From Branchiostoma belcheri (lineage: Eukaryota > Chordata > Leptocardii > Amphioxiformes > Branchiostomatidae), in NCBI RefSeq assembly GCF_001625305.1, contig NW_017803854.1:440022-504021 (forward strand): 64,000 nt of DNA, given 5' to 3'. Position numbers and translations under genes: made by a program. The first letter of the stretch is position 1, and each line of letters starts with the position of its first letter. A model generated the notes under the pieces. That model ran no database searches. It saw only the letters and a list, made by a program, of their open reading frames with translations, and was not told the origin of the DNA. This document shows, piece after piece, positions 35,360 through 48,100 of this stretch.

Positions 35360-36045
35360 GAAGAGAGAGTGATACAACATATGTATAATGATGTCCTTGG
35401 GTACAATATGATGTCCTTGGATGTTAAATTTCTCTTTTCATACCGTTTATTCTGTATCATAAAAACATAATGATGTCCTTGGATATTTTATGAGGTGTGT
35501 CTGTTTTTCCGTGTGTTTACCAGCTCATGGCAACGGGCTGGTCATACTACTGACTCACGTTCTGGGGGGATGCGATGCTTCGATTTTTTTAAAAGAGTGA
35601 TAACCTGGTTCGTTAGTTAAGGTTATACGTACTCACAGATCTTCTTTTATATCATCTATTCTGTATTATAAATCATTGTTGATAAGGTTACTTCGATAAC
35701 GGTGATGGAGACTACTAAAAGGTCACTCCTACCCATGGTCGTAATGGTTTAGCCCAGACCAGCTCATTTTCAAACAGTAATATATACTTCGTCAGTCGGC
35801 CTCCTCAGTCACAGTTGAGCTGGAAGGCGTTTCTTATGGGTTTTTGGAAGCGGAACTTCTGACTTCATAACCCGACTCAACCTGAACATTTGGTTACGTT
35901 TTCTGTTTTTGCTTGCTTGTTTTCGAGTGACAAAAGAAATCCACAACCGTTAGGTTAGACCGAGCGGTGCGGTGGGTTGAAGGAGCGTATTTTAGGTGCC
36001 CTGAGCTGACCGTACGAAGGTATTCGGGAAACGCGCGGGACGAAC
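35360..36045. other. upstream region of the polycystin gene
   Basis: Unique sequence, with a short triple repeat of ATGATGTCCTTGG at about 35389-35483. The promoter should lie here. I see no clear TATA box close to the start codon. Confidence 0.4.
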
Positions 36046-36115
36046 ATGGGGTTTCTCCGGCTGCTGTTCTGCGTCATCGCGATCACCTGCGCCTGGCTGG
36101 TCAATGCGGAGCAAG
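36046..36115 (+). CDS. polycystin-like gene exon 1: start and signal peptide
   Basis: ATG at 36046 with A at -3 and G at +4. The 23 codons give a classic signal peptide: MGFLRLL, then a hydrophobic core, then AWLVNAEQ. The exon ends in phase 1 at a GTAAGG donor (36116). It is too short to show as a long open frame and was found by looking upstream of the first lectin exon for a secretory leader. Confidence 0.85.
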
Positions 36116-39100
36116 GTAAGGAACTGGTTACTACTTAGATTTCTCTAGAAACAGAGGTTTACGCTTCTTCGGCTTTTTTCATGTTGTTTTAGAAAAGCCA
36201 GCGATCCATCGAATTGGCGAGTTGTAGAATTGTGGGCAGGATGGTCCTGTCAATAGTGATTTTTTATGTTATTGATAGGATGGCCCTGTCAATAATGCAA
36301 AATGTTCCACTATCGACAGGATAGCCTAAAGCCTAAATATTATTATTATTATTTTTTTTGCAAGGCGTTTATGGCATCATTTTTGTGTCAAAAATACAGA
36401 CGTTAAAAACGTCACGTTTTGGGGTCAATACGTCAGGTTTTTTGGTCAATACGTCACGTATGCTAGGTGAACGTTCACGTATGACATAACGCGTGGATAC
36501 GTTACGTACATATGGTTCTGAAATTTCCGTGTCAAAATTATGGACGTAAAAAACGTACACGTTTGTAAGTCAATACGTCACGTACGTTTCATGTATATGT
36601 TAACGTAATGTTGGTAATGTTAACGTAAAACTGGTTATGTCAACGTAACGTAGGTTATGTTTTGTTAACGTAACGTAGGTTATAATCCAAGCACTGATCT
36701 CTCCACGGATGCCGTAATGGCGTTGGCTATGGTTAACCTAATCGAAGGCTTTAGCAAAGTTCATCACCAGGACGTCCGTCTGACGTCCATTCACCATGTT
36801 CTCAAACAGCTCTTCTGTGAATTCCAGAAGATGAGATTCACATGACCTTCCTCTTCTAAAACCGCTTTACCTACTTACTGCAGGTTGGGATCTTCCAGCG
36901 AGTTGTCCAACAAATGGTCAGCTCAGTCTCCCCAACGGCAAAATGTACGCGGCACCATCCGACGAGCAGGTCGACTACGCCACGGCCCAGGCCAGATGTG
37001 CCGCGGAGGGAGGGACGGTCGCTCTGCCGCTGGACTCGAACGAGCAGGCGTACCTTGTGTTTTTCAAGAACTGTCTAAACCAGTAAGAATCATGTTTTCA
37101 ATCACTGTTACACCATATAGTACATGAGCAGTTAAGTTAAATATTAAATATGATTAAAAATTTAGCCACAGAGAGTACTTATCATCATCTCTACAGCATC
37201 TCTACAGCAGCTGGCTAGTCCACTGGCAGTGGTCTGTGTGTTGCTCCCATACTCTTTCCCGAATGCTACGTGCTAAGTAGATTAAGGCTTAAGCAGTATA
37301 TACCATTTCTAAAGTCTTTTGTATGACTCGGCCCGGGGGAAGTCAATTGCAAACTCACGACCTACCGAATTCAAAGCGTCTAAGCACTCTACCCACTTGA
37401 CCATTACACTAGTACTATATACTGAGGCACACTGTACTCCTTTCTAAGACTTGGAAATACCTTAGAAAACAACATTCACCGTGAAACATTGTATCAAAAC
37501 AGTACAAAACGGGTGCAAAAGGGGAAATGTCATTTTTCTCATGGCATCTTACAGAAATGCTCAGTTTTGGCTCGGAGTCAGTAGACCAGACGGAACGTGG
37601 GTTGACAGCCAGGGTAGCGCGCTCGGCGGATTCTCTGCCTGGGCACCCGGGGAGCCCAATGAGCCTACAAAACTCTGTTCTCATCTTGTGTTTGGAGCAA
37701 TGTCCGATAGTGAACGCAGAAACAAGTGGGCGGACGCACCATGCGGCGCAAGCTTCAGATACATATGTAAAACAAGTAAGTTTTGTGTAATATCCGTCAT
37801 TAGCATTGTTTTATTCAACAGTTTTACAACACAAGATATAAAGGTGTTTCAAACACAACTGCTTTTTTAATCAGTCTTTCGACAAAGTTTGCAAGTACAT
37901 ACGTTACGATAACTTTACGTTAACGTTAACATATCGTTAACATAACGTTAACATATTGTTAACATAACGTTAACATGACGTAAACATAACGGGATAACTA
38001 CGTTAACGTTAACCAACGTTACGTTAAAGTTAACGTTACGTGGACATAACCTTTGATATAACCTAACCGTATGTTATTTTGACACGAAAATTAGGATACA
38101 TAACGTATCAGTACGTTACGTACGTATGATACGTACGTGGCGTATTGACTAAAAGCCGTGACGATTTTTTAAGTCCGTAGTTTTTACACGGAAAATGCAG
38201 AATCACATGTACGTTACTTACCCACACGTTATGTCATACGTGACGTATTGACGCAAAACACGTGACGCATTGACCCCAAAACGTGACGCTTTTAACGTCC
38301 GTATTTTTTTATACAAAAATGATGCCATAAGGCGTTGTGTAGTTTTGTGCTTTGGGCTATAAGGACCACCGGAAGAAATAATAGGTACAATCGAAATTGT
38401 CAACATGATTTTGGTAACCATAGATGTATAACCGTAACTAAAACTTTCCCCTGGCTGAATATTCTGTTCTCCCCACAGGCTGTCCGAAAGCAGGCTACGT
38501 TAATTTTAGCGGAAATTGTTTCAAGCTCTTTGCCGAGTCGCAGGCCTACAGTGAGGCCAAGCAGACATGCGCCGCGGACGGGGCGATGTTAGCCATGCCG
38601 AAAGACAGCGCGACCAACTCTTTTCTCGTCGGTATGGGAGGTGGTAATCTGTTGTGGATTGGGATTTCTGACGCCCAAATGGAAGGCCAGTGGGTATATG
38701 CAAACGGCCAAACTCTGCAGTCAGCGGACTATTCCAACTGGCAATCAGGTCAACCAAACAATTGGGGTGACAAGACTGTGGCGTAATTCAGAGTGAAGGA
38801 CTGTGGTATGATGATCCATGTCAAGACTCCAATCAATTCCTCTGTCAACTACAACCAGGTATGCTTTCTGCATACTTACTTCATGGATGTTATTATGATG
38901 TCATGTTAGATTCTGGCATATTTCGGTGTGTCTGAAATTCTCGTTCTTTCTACAGCGTGTCGGATATCAGACTCCTACGTTCACGTCAGGGGAACCTGCT
39001 ACAAGTACTTTGCTGAGCTAAAGACGTACTATGAAGCCCAACAGACGTGTGCCGCGGACGGGGCGGTGTTAGCCATGCCGAAAGACAGCGCGACTAACTC

Positions 39101-42100
39101 TTTTCTCGCCGGTATGGGAACTGCTGATCGGTGGATTGGGCTTTCGGACGCCCAAATGGAAGGCCGGTGGGTATTTGCGGACGGCCAAACCCTGCAGTCA
39201 GCGGGCTATACCAGCTGGCAACCACGTCAACCAAACAATTGGGGTGGACAAGACTGTGGCGTAATTGAGAGTAAAGGACTGTGGCATGACATTGCATGTC
39301 ACGAGTCCAAGCCATTCCTCTGTCAATTACAACCAGGTATGCTTTCTGAATACATACTTCATGGATGTTATTATGATTTCATGTTAGCTTCTGGCATATT
39401 TCGGTGTGTCTAAAATTCTCGTTCTCCCCACAGCGTGTCGGGTATCAGACTCCTACGTTCACGTCAGGGGAACCTGCTACAAGTACTTTGCTGAGACAAA
39501 GACGTACGATGAAGCCCAACAGACGTGTGCCGCGGACGGGGCGGTGTTAGCCATGCCGAAAGACAGCGCGACCAACTCTTTTCTCGCCGGTATGGGAACT
39601 GCTGGACGGTGGATTGGGCTTTCTGACGCCCAGATGGAAGGCCAGTGGGTATTTACGGACGGCCAAACCCTGCAGTCAGCGGTCTATTCTAACTGGAAAC
39701 CAGGTCAACCAAACAATTATGGATCTGGAGAAGACTGTGGCGAAATAAAAATTGACGGACTCTGGAATGATGATGCATGTCACGAATCCAAGCCATTCAT
39801 CTGTCAATTACAACCAGGTATGCTTTCAGTGTGTCTGACATTGTCGTTCTCTCCACAGTGTCCGATATCTGACTTTTTCATAACTTCTTTTGTGAAGTTA
39901 CTTTCGATACAGGAATATTCTTTATCATTTGTAGTGCATTATGTTTTTTCAATGTGCTTAACAGTTTTGTCCACAAAGACTATAAGAGGAAAAATAGGTA
40001 ACAAATTTAAAGGCAATTGTTCAGCCGATTTTGAATAGTTTGCCCCGTTCGATGATGTTCTTCCTGTACATTCACGGCACTGAGTTTGTCATCCACAAAA
40101 CTGAGGTTACCGTGTGCTATTGATATTTTGCAGTTCCCCCAGTAGCTGTTTGGCCCTTGGACGCAAAGTATGGCGCATCAGACGCTACAGGAAACGGAAA
40201 TGACGGGACAGCAACAGGAACCCAGTTAGCCCCTGGTCCGTACGGAAACGCAGACGGCGCTTTCCTGTTTTCGGGAGCTTCAAATTCGTACGTCCACATT
40301 CCAAACGATGGCCAGTTAGATGTGCAGGTACTCCTACACCATCCTGGCCCACATATATCCTACTGGGCAGGCCGGGCCAATCTTCCGCTACGCTGGGAAT
40401 CCCACAGCCGTAGCTATTTGGCAGCAGGCTACATGTAACCTTGTAATGTGGTAAGTTAACTTACTGAATATTCACCTTAAAGAATGATAATTCTATTGTC
40501 CAGTTTTCTACTGCATTCTCCGGTTTCTCCTATATTCTCCCGCTTTGTCCTGTATTCTGTTGGTTTCTCCTGGTTTGTTTTGCAATTTCCGGTTTCTGGG
40601 TTTCTACTGTTTTTGACTGTATTCTCCTGCTTTCTCCTAGATTCTCCCGCTTTTTACTGTGTTCTCCCCCTCTCTACTTTATTTTTAACTGTGTAGCGCC
40701 ATTTGCATATCGCATAGTCCTTACTTGCATAAATGGGAACCTTACATGCAGCGATGAATAGATTTTGTGTTCTCTTCCGTTTGGTTGACAATCAGAAGAT
40801 GGCAGAGGCTTCCTGGACGAATGAAGTAGGATAATTAAGTAAGTAGGACACTTTCTGTTGTAGGCCGAATGGAAGAGATGGACAACCTGCACCTACCATC
40901 CAAGCTGCTGTGCTAGAACAGAACGCCTGGAACTTCGTGGGTGGAACCTACGACAATACCACAGGAGTGGGATCCATCTGGAAAAACGGCGAACGGGTCG
41001 GGCAGGCACAGGTCGGGTTCTCGTCAGTCGCAACCCAGTACGATGTCCGGGTGGCCAAGACAGACGGTAACAGTCAGATTTTCAAGGGTCGAATCGCCTG
41101 TCTTCAGCTGTACGACTATGCCTTGACAAGAGAGCAGATTGTAGCAGCCTGGAATGTGTGTAGAGGTGGGTCCAACGTCTATCTATCGAGTTTGAGTGTC
41201 GTAAGAAAAAGTACGTTGATAAGTATACCATGTTGTTAAATTCTCATCACATGTTACGGCCTGATCCGTAAATAGCTTAATCAGGTTGGTAAATCAATAT
41301 AATTATAGTTATTTTTGTGTGTGTGCACAGCCTTATTTTTACGGACGTTTCAGAAGCGCCTTTGCTACCTTCATTATGCATGGTGATGTGCTTTATTTGT
41401 GTGTGACTTGTGATATTTTCATTCTGCAGGAGACAGTTCTTGTATCTTTTGTACTGAACATGTCATGGTCATGCTTTGTAAAGAAAGAATATACGGCGGG
41501 ATATCCAAGAGCTTTGTTTCTGTAGGTAGATTGATAATGCGTAAGTAATTTGCTCTATGTTTCCTAAAAGTATTTTATATGTACTCATTGCAGACGAATG
41601 TGCAACAGAAAATGGAGGTGTGACCAGATCTGCACCGACCTCCTGGGAAGTTACACCTGTTCCTGCCGACAGGGTTTCGTGTTGATGGCAGATGACCATG
41701 GTTGTGAAGGTGGGGAGATTTATATGACAAGCAAAACAAGAACTTTTTTTCTCTCGCTTTTTTATAAGACTTCCAAACAATGGCAAGTTGAATGCTTTTG
41801 CAGACATTGACGAATGTGCGACAGACAGTGGAGGGTGTGACCAGATATGCACGAACGTCCTGGGAAGTTACAACTGTTCCTGCCGACGAGGATTCATGTT
41901 AAAGACAGACGGCCATAGTTGTGAAGGTGGGTAGATGTTGGATAGATCCATAGATAAATACAATTAAGGGGAGTCTTTGTATGTATAGGAGTAATAGACA
42001 GCAATGTTCTTGTCGGTTTTTCAAACATTGTCAAAATTTGACCTTCAACAGTTCGACAATGACTCCTTTATATTCTTCAGTGTGCGGCCACTGCCAGGGC

Positions 42101-45100
42101 GGGGACGTCAACTGTGACCCGATCTCGGGTGTGTGCTCGGCTGGGTGTCAGGCTGGGTGGAAAACCCAGCGCTGTACTCAAGGTACGTACGGTGTGCGGG
42201 CATAGCGCTGTACTGAAGGTATGGTGTACATGCATCAACATAGCGCTGACCTGAACGTAAGGTGTTCGGTATGTTGCACTATCAGGCAAATATTCGGGAA
42301 AGACTGCTTTAAAATTGGGGCGTTAAAGGTCGTTTATTTACTGTGCATTGCACTGGTCGAAAAGAGCTAGGGGAATTTCCCCGGTACCATGAACCTGTGG
42401 TAAATACAGTACATAGCTCCCGTCTTCTCTGTCATGACCAGTGGAAGATTAGCTCAACTGTTAGCTCAACGAGTCCATGTATCTATTAAGCTGGTTCGAG
42501 ATCACTTGCACTTGCACTTGCACTTTTTCCGCAGCTGTGGACCCACCTGTAAACCTGGCCGTTACTGACGTCACGGAAGGAGGGTTCAATGTCACGTGGT
42601 CTCCATCCCGTGACCCTGACCTTCAGGGGTACCGTGTCGTGGTGCTGAGGCTGGACCTGACGACAGCTGTCAATCACAGCACGGACCGGGCGTCATGCAT
42701 GGTGGCCGGGCTGTCATCGGAAACGGATTACGTCATCGAGGTGACGTCACTGGTCCTGTCGGAGGGTCGGAGGTCACGGAGCGAGGAGGCGATCATGCGC
42801 GCAGCCACTGGTATGAAGTTTTTGTTCCTCGTTCTTCCTATCCAGAGTTTTGCCTATCCGAGTAATAATGTTCGCGTATCTAAGAACGTAGATTTGCCCC
42901 AGGCACGGTTCTGGATTCGCGTGGACTATCTAAAACCGTTACTGAGCAAGGTTCTAAATAAAGCACGGTACGCGAAAGTTCAGGAAACTGATTTTGACCA
43001 TGCATTTCCAGGAGCGCGTTCCTCCACAGACCTGCAGTTTGTTGAAGTGACCGACTTCATACTGGTCTTCACCTGGGTGCCTCCCGACGCGGCTGTGACC
43101 GGGTACCGCATCATGTACGGACAGGAAGAGGCGACGGAGCGGCTCACCCCCTCCCCGGGTCCCGGCGCTAGATCTGCCGTCATCACGGGGCTCCAGCCCG
43201 ACACGATGTACAAGGTGGAGATCACTACAATCGGAGTTTACCGAGAGAGTTCTCCTCTAGTCGGACAGAACAGGACCGGTGAGTACACGGGTTGGTCTTC
43301 AACTAATCTCCAAGCAGATCATTTCGTGGCTGCGACATTGATAGAGCAGACGAATTAAGCAATATGGCTATAACACAGTCCCTCTTTTCCCTGCTAGCAC
43401 CTATCCCGACAACTTCGAATCCTGCTACTACCACTCGGCGGACAAATCAGATGACTACCGTCCTTTCCACAAGCTCGTCCTCTTCAAGCACTCCGGCGAA
43501 GACGATGGAGTCTGCAGGAGACCAGATATCGTCTGACGACGGTAGGTGGTCATAAGCGATACTTTTAGATTTAGAAACCTCGTGCACCCAGAGTAAAATT
43601 AGCGCCCCTTAATGTGGCAAAGAACCTGAGAATTACCTGGCGGCATTACATACAGAGATTAATGTGTCAATCTGTTCTCTCAGATGACGCTGGAAGCGAC
43701 AGTGATTACTCTTATGACAGTGATTACTATTATGACTCGGAGCCAGAACCGCCAATTCCTACAACAGAGCCCAACAAAGCTGGTAAGTTGGTGATTTATT
43801 CCAAAGACAATGGAGTCCTTCCTATCCGGGCTTTTTTTATATGTGCTCGTTTGATTAAGGTACAAAATGCGGAAAGGTAACACTTGCAAAGGAAACACTG
43901 AATGTTCATCTTCACATGGTCAAGTCCAGCAAACTGTTGCTCTGTTCATTCATATGCATGGTGACCAGCCCCTTTTAATCTGCCCTGCCAGTTGCTACAC
44001 AATATAATCTAACAACACAACACAGGGTGCCGGCTGCACTAGCACCAGTTACCATGATGGTGATAGCCGTCTGTTCAAAGACTTTTTTTTAATCATTTCG
44101 AAGAAGAAGAGGAAACAAGCAACAAATATAGAAATAATAATATCCATTCTGCTTCCTTTTGTTCTGTACAGCAACAACGGCAACAAGCAGCAAATCACCG
44201 GATGACGTCAGGCAAACGTCATCATATCAGGTTTGCAGCTTTCACGAACAATTTACTTAGCTCATATCAGTAGATTTGCAGATATCGGTTACAAGATAAA
44301 ACAGGCAATCTTGAGATTTACCAACACCCTGCGTGTATGTAAAACTAGATGCGTCTATGCGACTCAAAGAGCATCCAAATGCAACGATCTCAATCCCCGT
44401 TTAGCTCAACACTACCCTAAGAACAGTATCGATGATATTTGTGCAGCATGTGTCTCCACAAATTGTTAGGATATTCTTACAATCTTGTCTTGGTTAAGCC
44501 AGCTTTGAAGACTTTTTTTCATCGCTTTAAAAACATCTGAGTTCAACCTTCATAACCAACGATTTTCTTGCAAGCAATCACCTATATAGTTCTAATGGTG
44601 TGCTCATATCTGTTGTTCAAATTAATGAAGCCTGTAGAGGTGAAGACAACAGCTGCTGAGGAAAAGACAGAGGTAAGCATAAAGATCGTAATATTAATTC
44701 AGATGTAACAACTTTATCTATTTAACACTTAGATACGCGTCACCGATGTCAAATGCAAATCAACGCACATTCTGATAAAGAGCAGCAGAAGCCATATACA
44801 GGTCAATAAAGCCTAGAACAAGAATCCGCCCTTAAAGCCTATTACAACCAAAGGCTAGCTTAAAGAGTCATAATTACTCCCCACCCCACAAAAAATGAAT
44901 AAAGGTACAGCAAGGGTCGTGTTGACGAGGTGTACGGGAATAGATCCTCATCCATGCTTTATCCTCATCTAAATAACATATGTAGCAAGAAGAAAAAGAA
45001 AACATATATACAGCTCCAGATAACAAAGAAATATAGAAATGATATAAAGCTTCAGATGATGAATAAATAACAAACGTAGTGAGTCAACACAAATTATGAT

Positions 45101-48100
45101 TCAGTTCTGATTTTGTTGCGAATAATGATACCCCTATGGTCTTCAACAGGTGGATAAGGCGATGGACATTCTTCAGTCCATCACAAGCGCACTGGATGAG
45201 GTCGACATGTCCGACCCGGTAACTCTAGAGTCTGTGGGAGGATGTAAGTACAGAAAACACAAGTTAACTAGTTCTGGAGTCACAGAGAGAAGATTGACAC
45301 CAGATGACGGTCTGACTCCTTTCTTTCTTACTTTACCAATAGATATCATACGAGCAAAGGGCGGACTGCATACGTACAAATACGGGACAACTTTTAGATT
45401 CAGATTTATGATGTTTTGCAGAAAAATCCATGTAACACAGCTTATGAGTAGTGCTATTGTGTATGGTTAGAGCAACGTCTTTTACACGTCTTGTTACTGT
45501 ATAACAGAATTTCTCTTTCTTTCACAGCTCTATTAGAGTCCATCGCCGTCTTGCTTGAAGAACCAGAGGAAGATGCGGAAGAGAAGACGGGTGATGATGG
45601 GCTCAGTTCTGAACCCGTAGAGGACGAGAGTCTCTCTCCAGAGGAGCTCCTTCAAAACGCTGAACAAAAGAAACACGAGAATGAAGCTAAGGTAGAAATG
45701 CCATTACGCTTTGCTCAACACCCTTATTGTATAAACTCACCTGTGTTACACTTCTGCATCCTTGAACAGTTGACTATTGCTATTGACTTGTATGGACAGC
45801 TGTGAAATGTACTGACCAACATGTTCCAAGGGTATGCATATGAAAATGGTATCGTTGGAATTAGCTTTCCCTATGTTTTTCATATGGTGCTTAAGCATGC
45901 CCTTTCCCTTTAGCTAACTGTTAAATTGGTATATCATGTAGACTTTCAGATTACGGGAACCACTGTTATAGGAACAATAGATTATCATCATAGGTCATAA
46001 CTGCAATGGCTGCATCAATTATCCTCATTTTACTTACAGAGAAGCAATCTTGTCGAGCAAAGCCTTTGGGTCCTGGAGAAGATGGAAAATGCCATGATCA
46101 AGACCCTAAAGCCTGGAGACCCACCTGTGTCGCTCACAAAAGGCGGAGTCACCCTGAGTGCTCAGAGGATTTTGGGCTCTGAGTTTGGGGGCCAGGTCGT
46201 GCAGACAGAGGAAGGAGGCTTCCAGCTTCCGTCTCAAGCCGCACTTTTCTCAGAATTCGGACATGCGCCGCGCAGTGTCACCGTGAAAGTAGGTGTCAGT
46301 GTCCTGCTCTAGTCATCAATGATCCCTTCTCTTCATTTCCAAAATGGAGGCAAAATTGGAGTAGTATCGTAACATCCACAGATTAATTAAATCAACTGAG
46401 GAATAGCCTTAGGTTTTAGCTAAATGTGTTTATGATCATGAACGTTCCATTCTGCATTATGATCATGCTAACCAGCATGAGTTTCATTCTTGTCTTTCAG
46501 ATGAAGCAGTTTGAACAAAACCCGTTCACCTGGGGCTCCGGGGAACACCAGGTCCGGTCATCGGTCATGGAGCTGTCCCTTCAACAGGACAACAACGAAG
46601 TAATGACTTTCCGAAACCTCACAGAGGACTTCATCATCACTATTCCAGGCAATCCCAAAAATAAACCGGCGACAAAGATCATAACCATCCCTTCGGCCGG
46701 AAATAGAAGCGCCAGGTATCATTTCTACAACCTTACCGACAGGGCAGAGGGATTCCTGGTCACCATCATACCGTTAAACTTGAGTGTAGTGTACCGCGTG
46801 TCGGGTAGGCGCGGGGGCCGCCCTGACGACCAGAACTACGACATGTCCATGGAAACGTACGTTCTTCCCGAGCAGTGTTCCCTGGTGAAAACTCTGAGTG
46901 GCGATGAAGGCCACACGGACAAGATAAAGGCAACAATGTTCATCCAAGGGGAGGAGGATCCGGGAGAATACTACGTCAAAGTTCAGGTTCTAGGTCAGCG
47001 TTTTGATATGCCATTTGATGCTACAATGCATTAATGCTTTACATACTAGATAGAGAGAACCTGTTCGTACATATTGACAACGATACATGATGATTAACAT
47101 ATGTTTTGTTGTGAACAAAAACTATTTGCCTGACAACCTTAATGAATAATCATATAATTGGTTAAAAACCTAAAAACCGGGCCAAGACACCACCACAGTT
47201 AGATTTGTCGCCCATTCTAGTATTTTGTTTAATTTGAGTATTGGAACTTGTGTCATTATTTGTGAACTTATGAATTTGTGTCATTATTTGAACGAAAATC
47301 TAGGTCTGGTCCAAAGATAGTGTTTTCTACATTCAATATATTGACGACGTATTTTGTAATTGCCTTACTTTGTCAACAGTTACGACTGGAAATAAAACAA
47401 TCGCTTCTGTAATCACACGTCTAATTTCTATGAATGCACACTTGAATACCATTTACTGGTGCTGTTGCCGTTTTTCAGGTCCAGTGACCGACTGTGGCGT
47501 CGAAAACAAGTCTGGCCCAGGGGATGACTTCTTTGCCTACGACATCAAGTGGGCCCGTCTGAGGTGTCTCTACTGGAACGAGACCCAGGAAGCCTGGAGG
47601 ACAGACGGATGTGCGGTAAGTAACGTCAGAGTAACTGTTCTTCCTGTTGGTTCACATTTGGTCAATAGCACGAATAAAATTCACGACCGTCATATCTGGA
47701 GAAGTATAACCGCGAAAACAGTGACAATGAAAACACTGCGACCATTTCCGGGTTTGCTTTGATATTTAAGAATATAATGTGGCAAAATGCAATGATGACA
47801 TAACATGTCCTTTGTCTCTCCCACAGATTAGCAGCCAGTCTAGTACCAACAGCACCGTCTGCCACTGTAACCATCTAACAGCGTTCGGGAGTGACTTCGC
47901 CACGCCGCCCAACGCCATTGACTTTGGGAAGTTGGACTTCAGCGATCTAGAAAACAACGGCGCGGTTTTCACAACCGTTTGGGTGGTGTTCTGTTTTTTC
48001 ACGCTCGCAATGGTCGCTTTACAAGTCATGGAGAAATTCAAGAAGAAGGTACATTTACCCATTAATAAGATCTGCAAAAATCGATATATTCGTGAGCATT

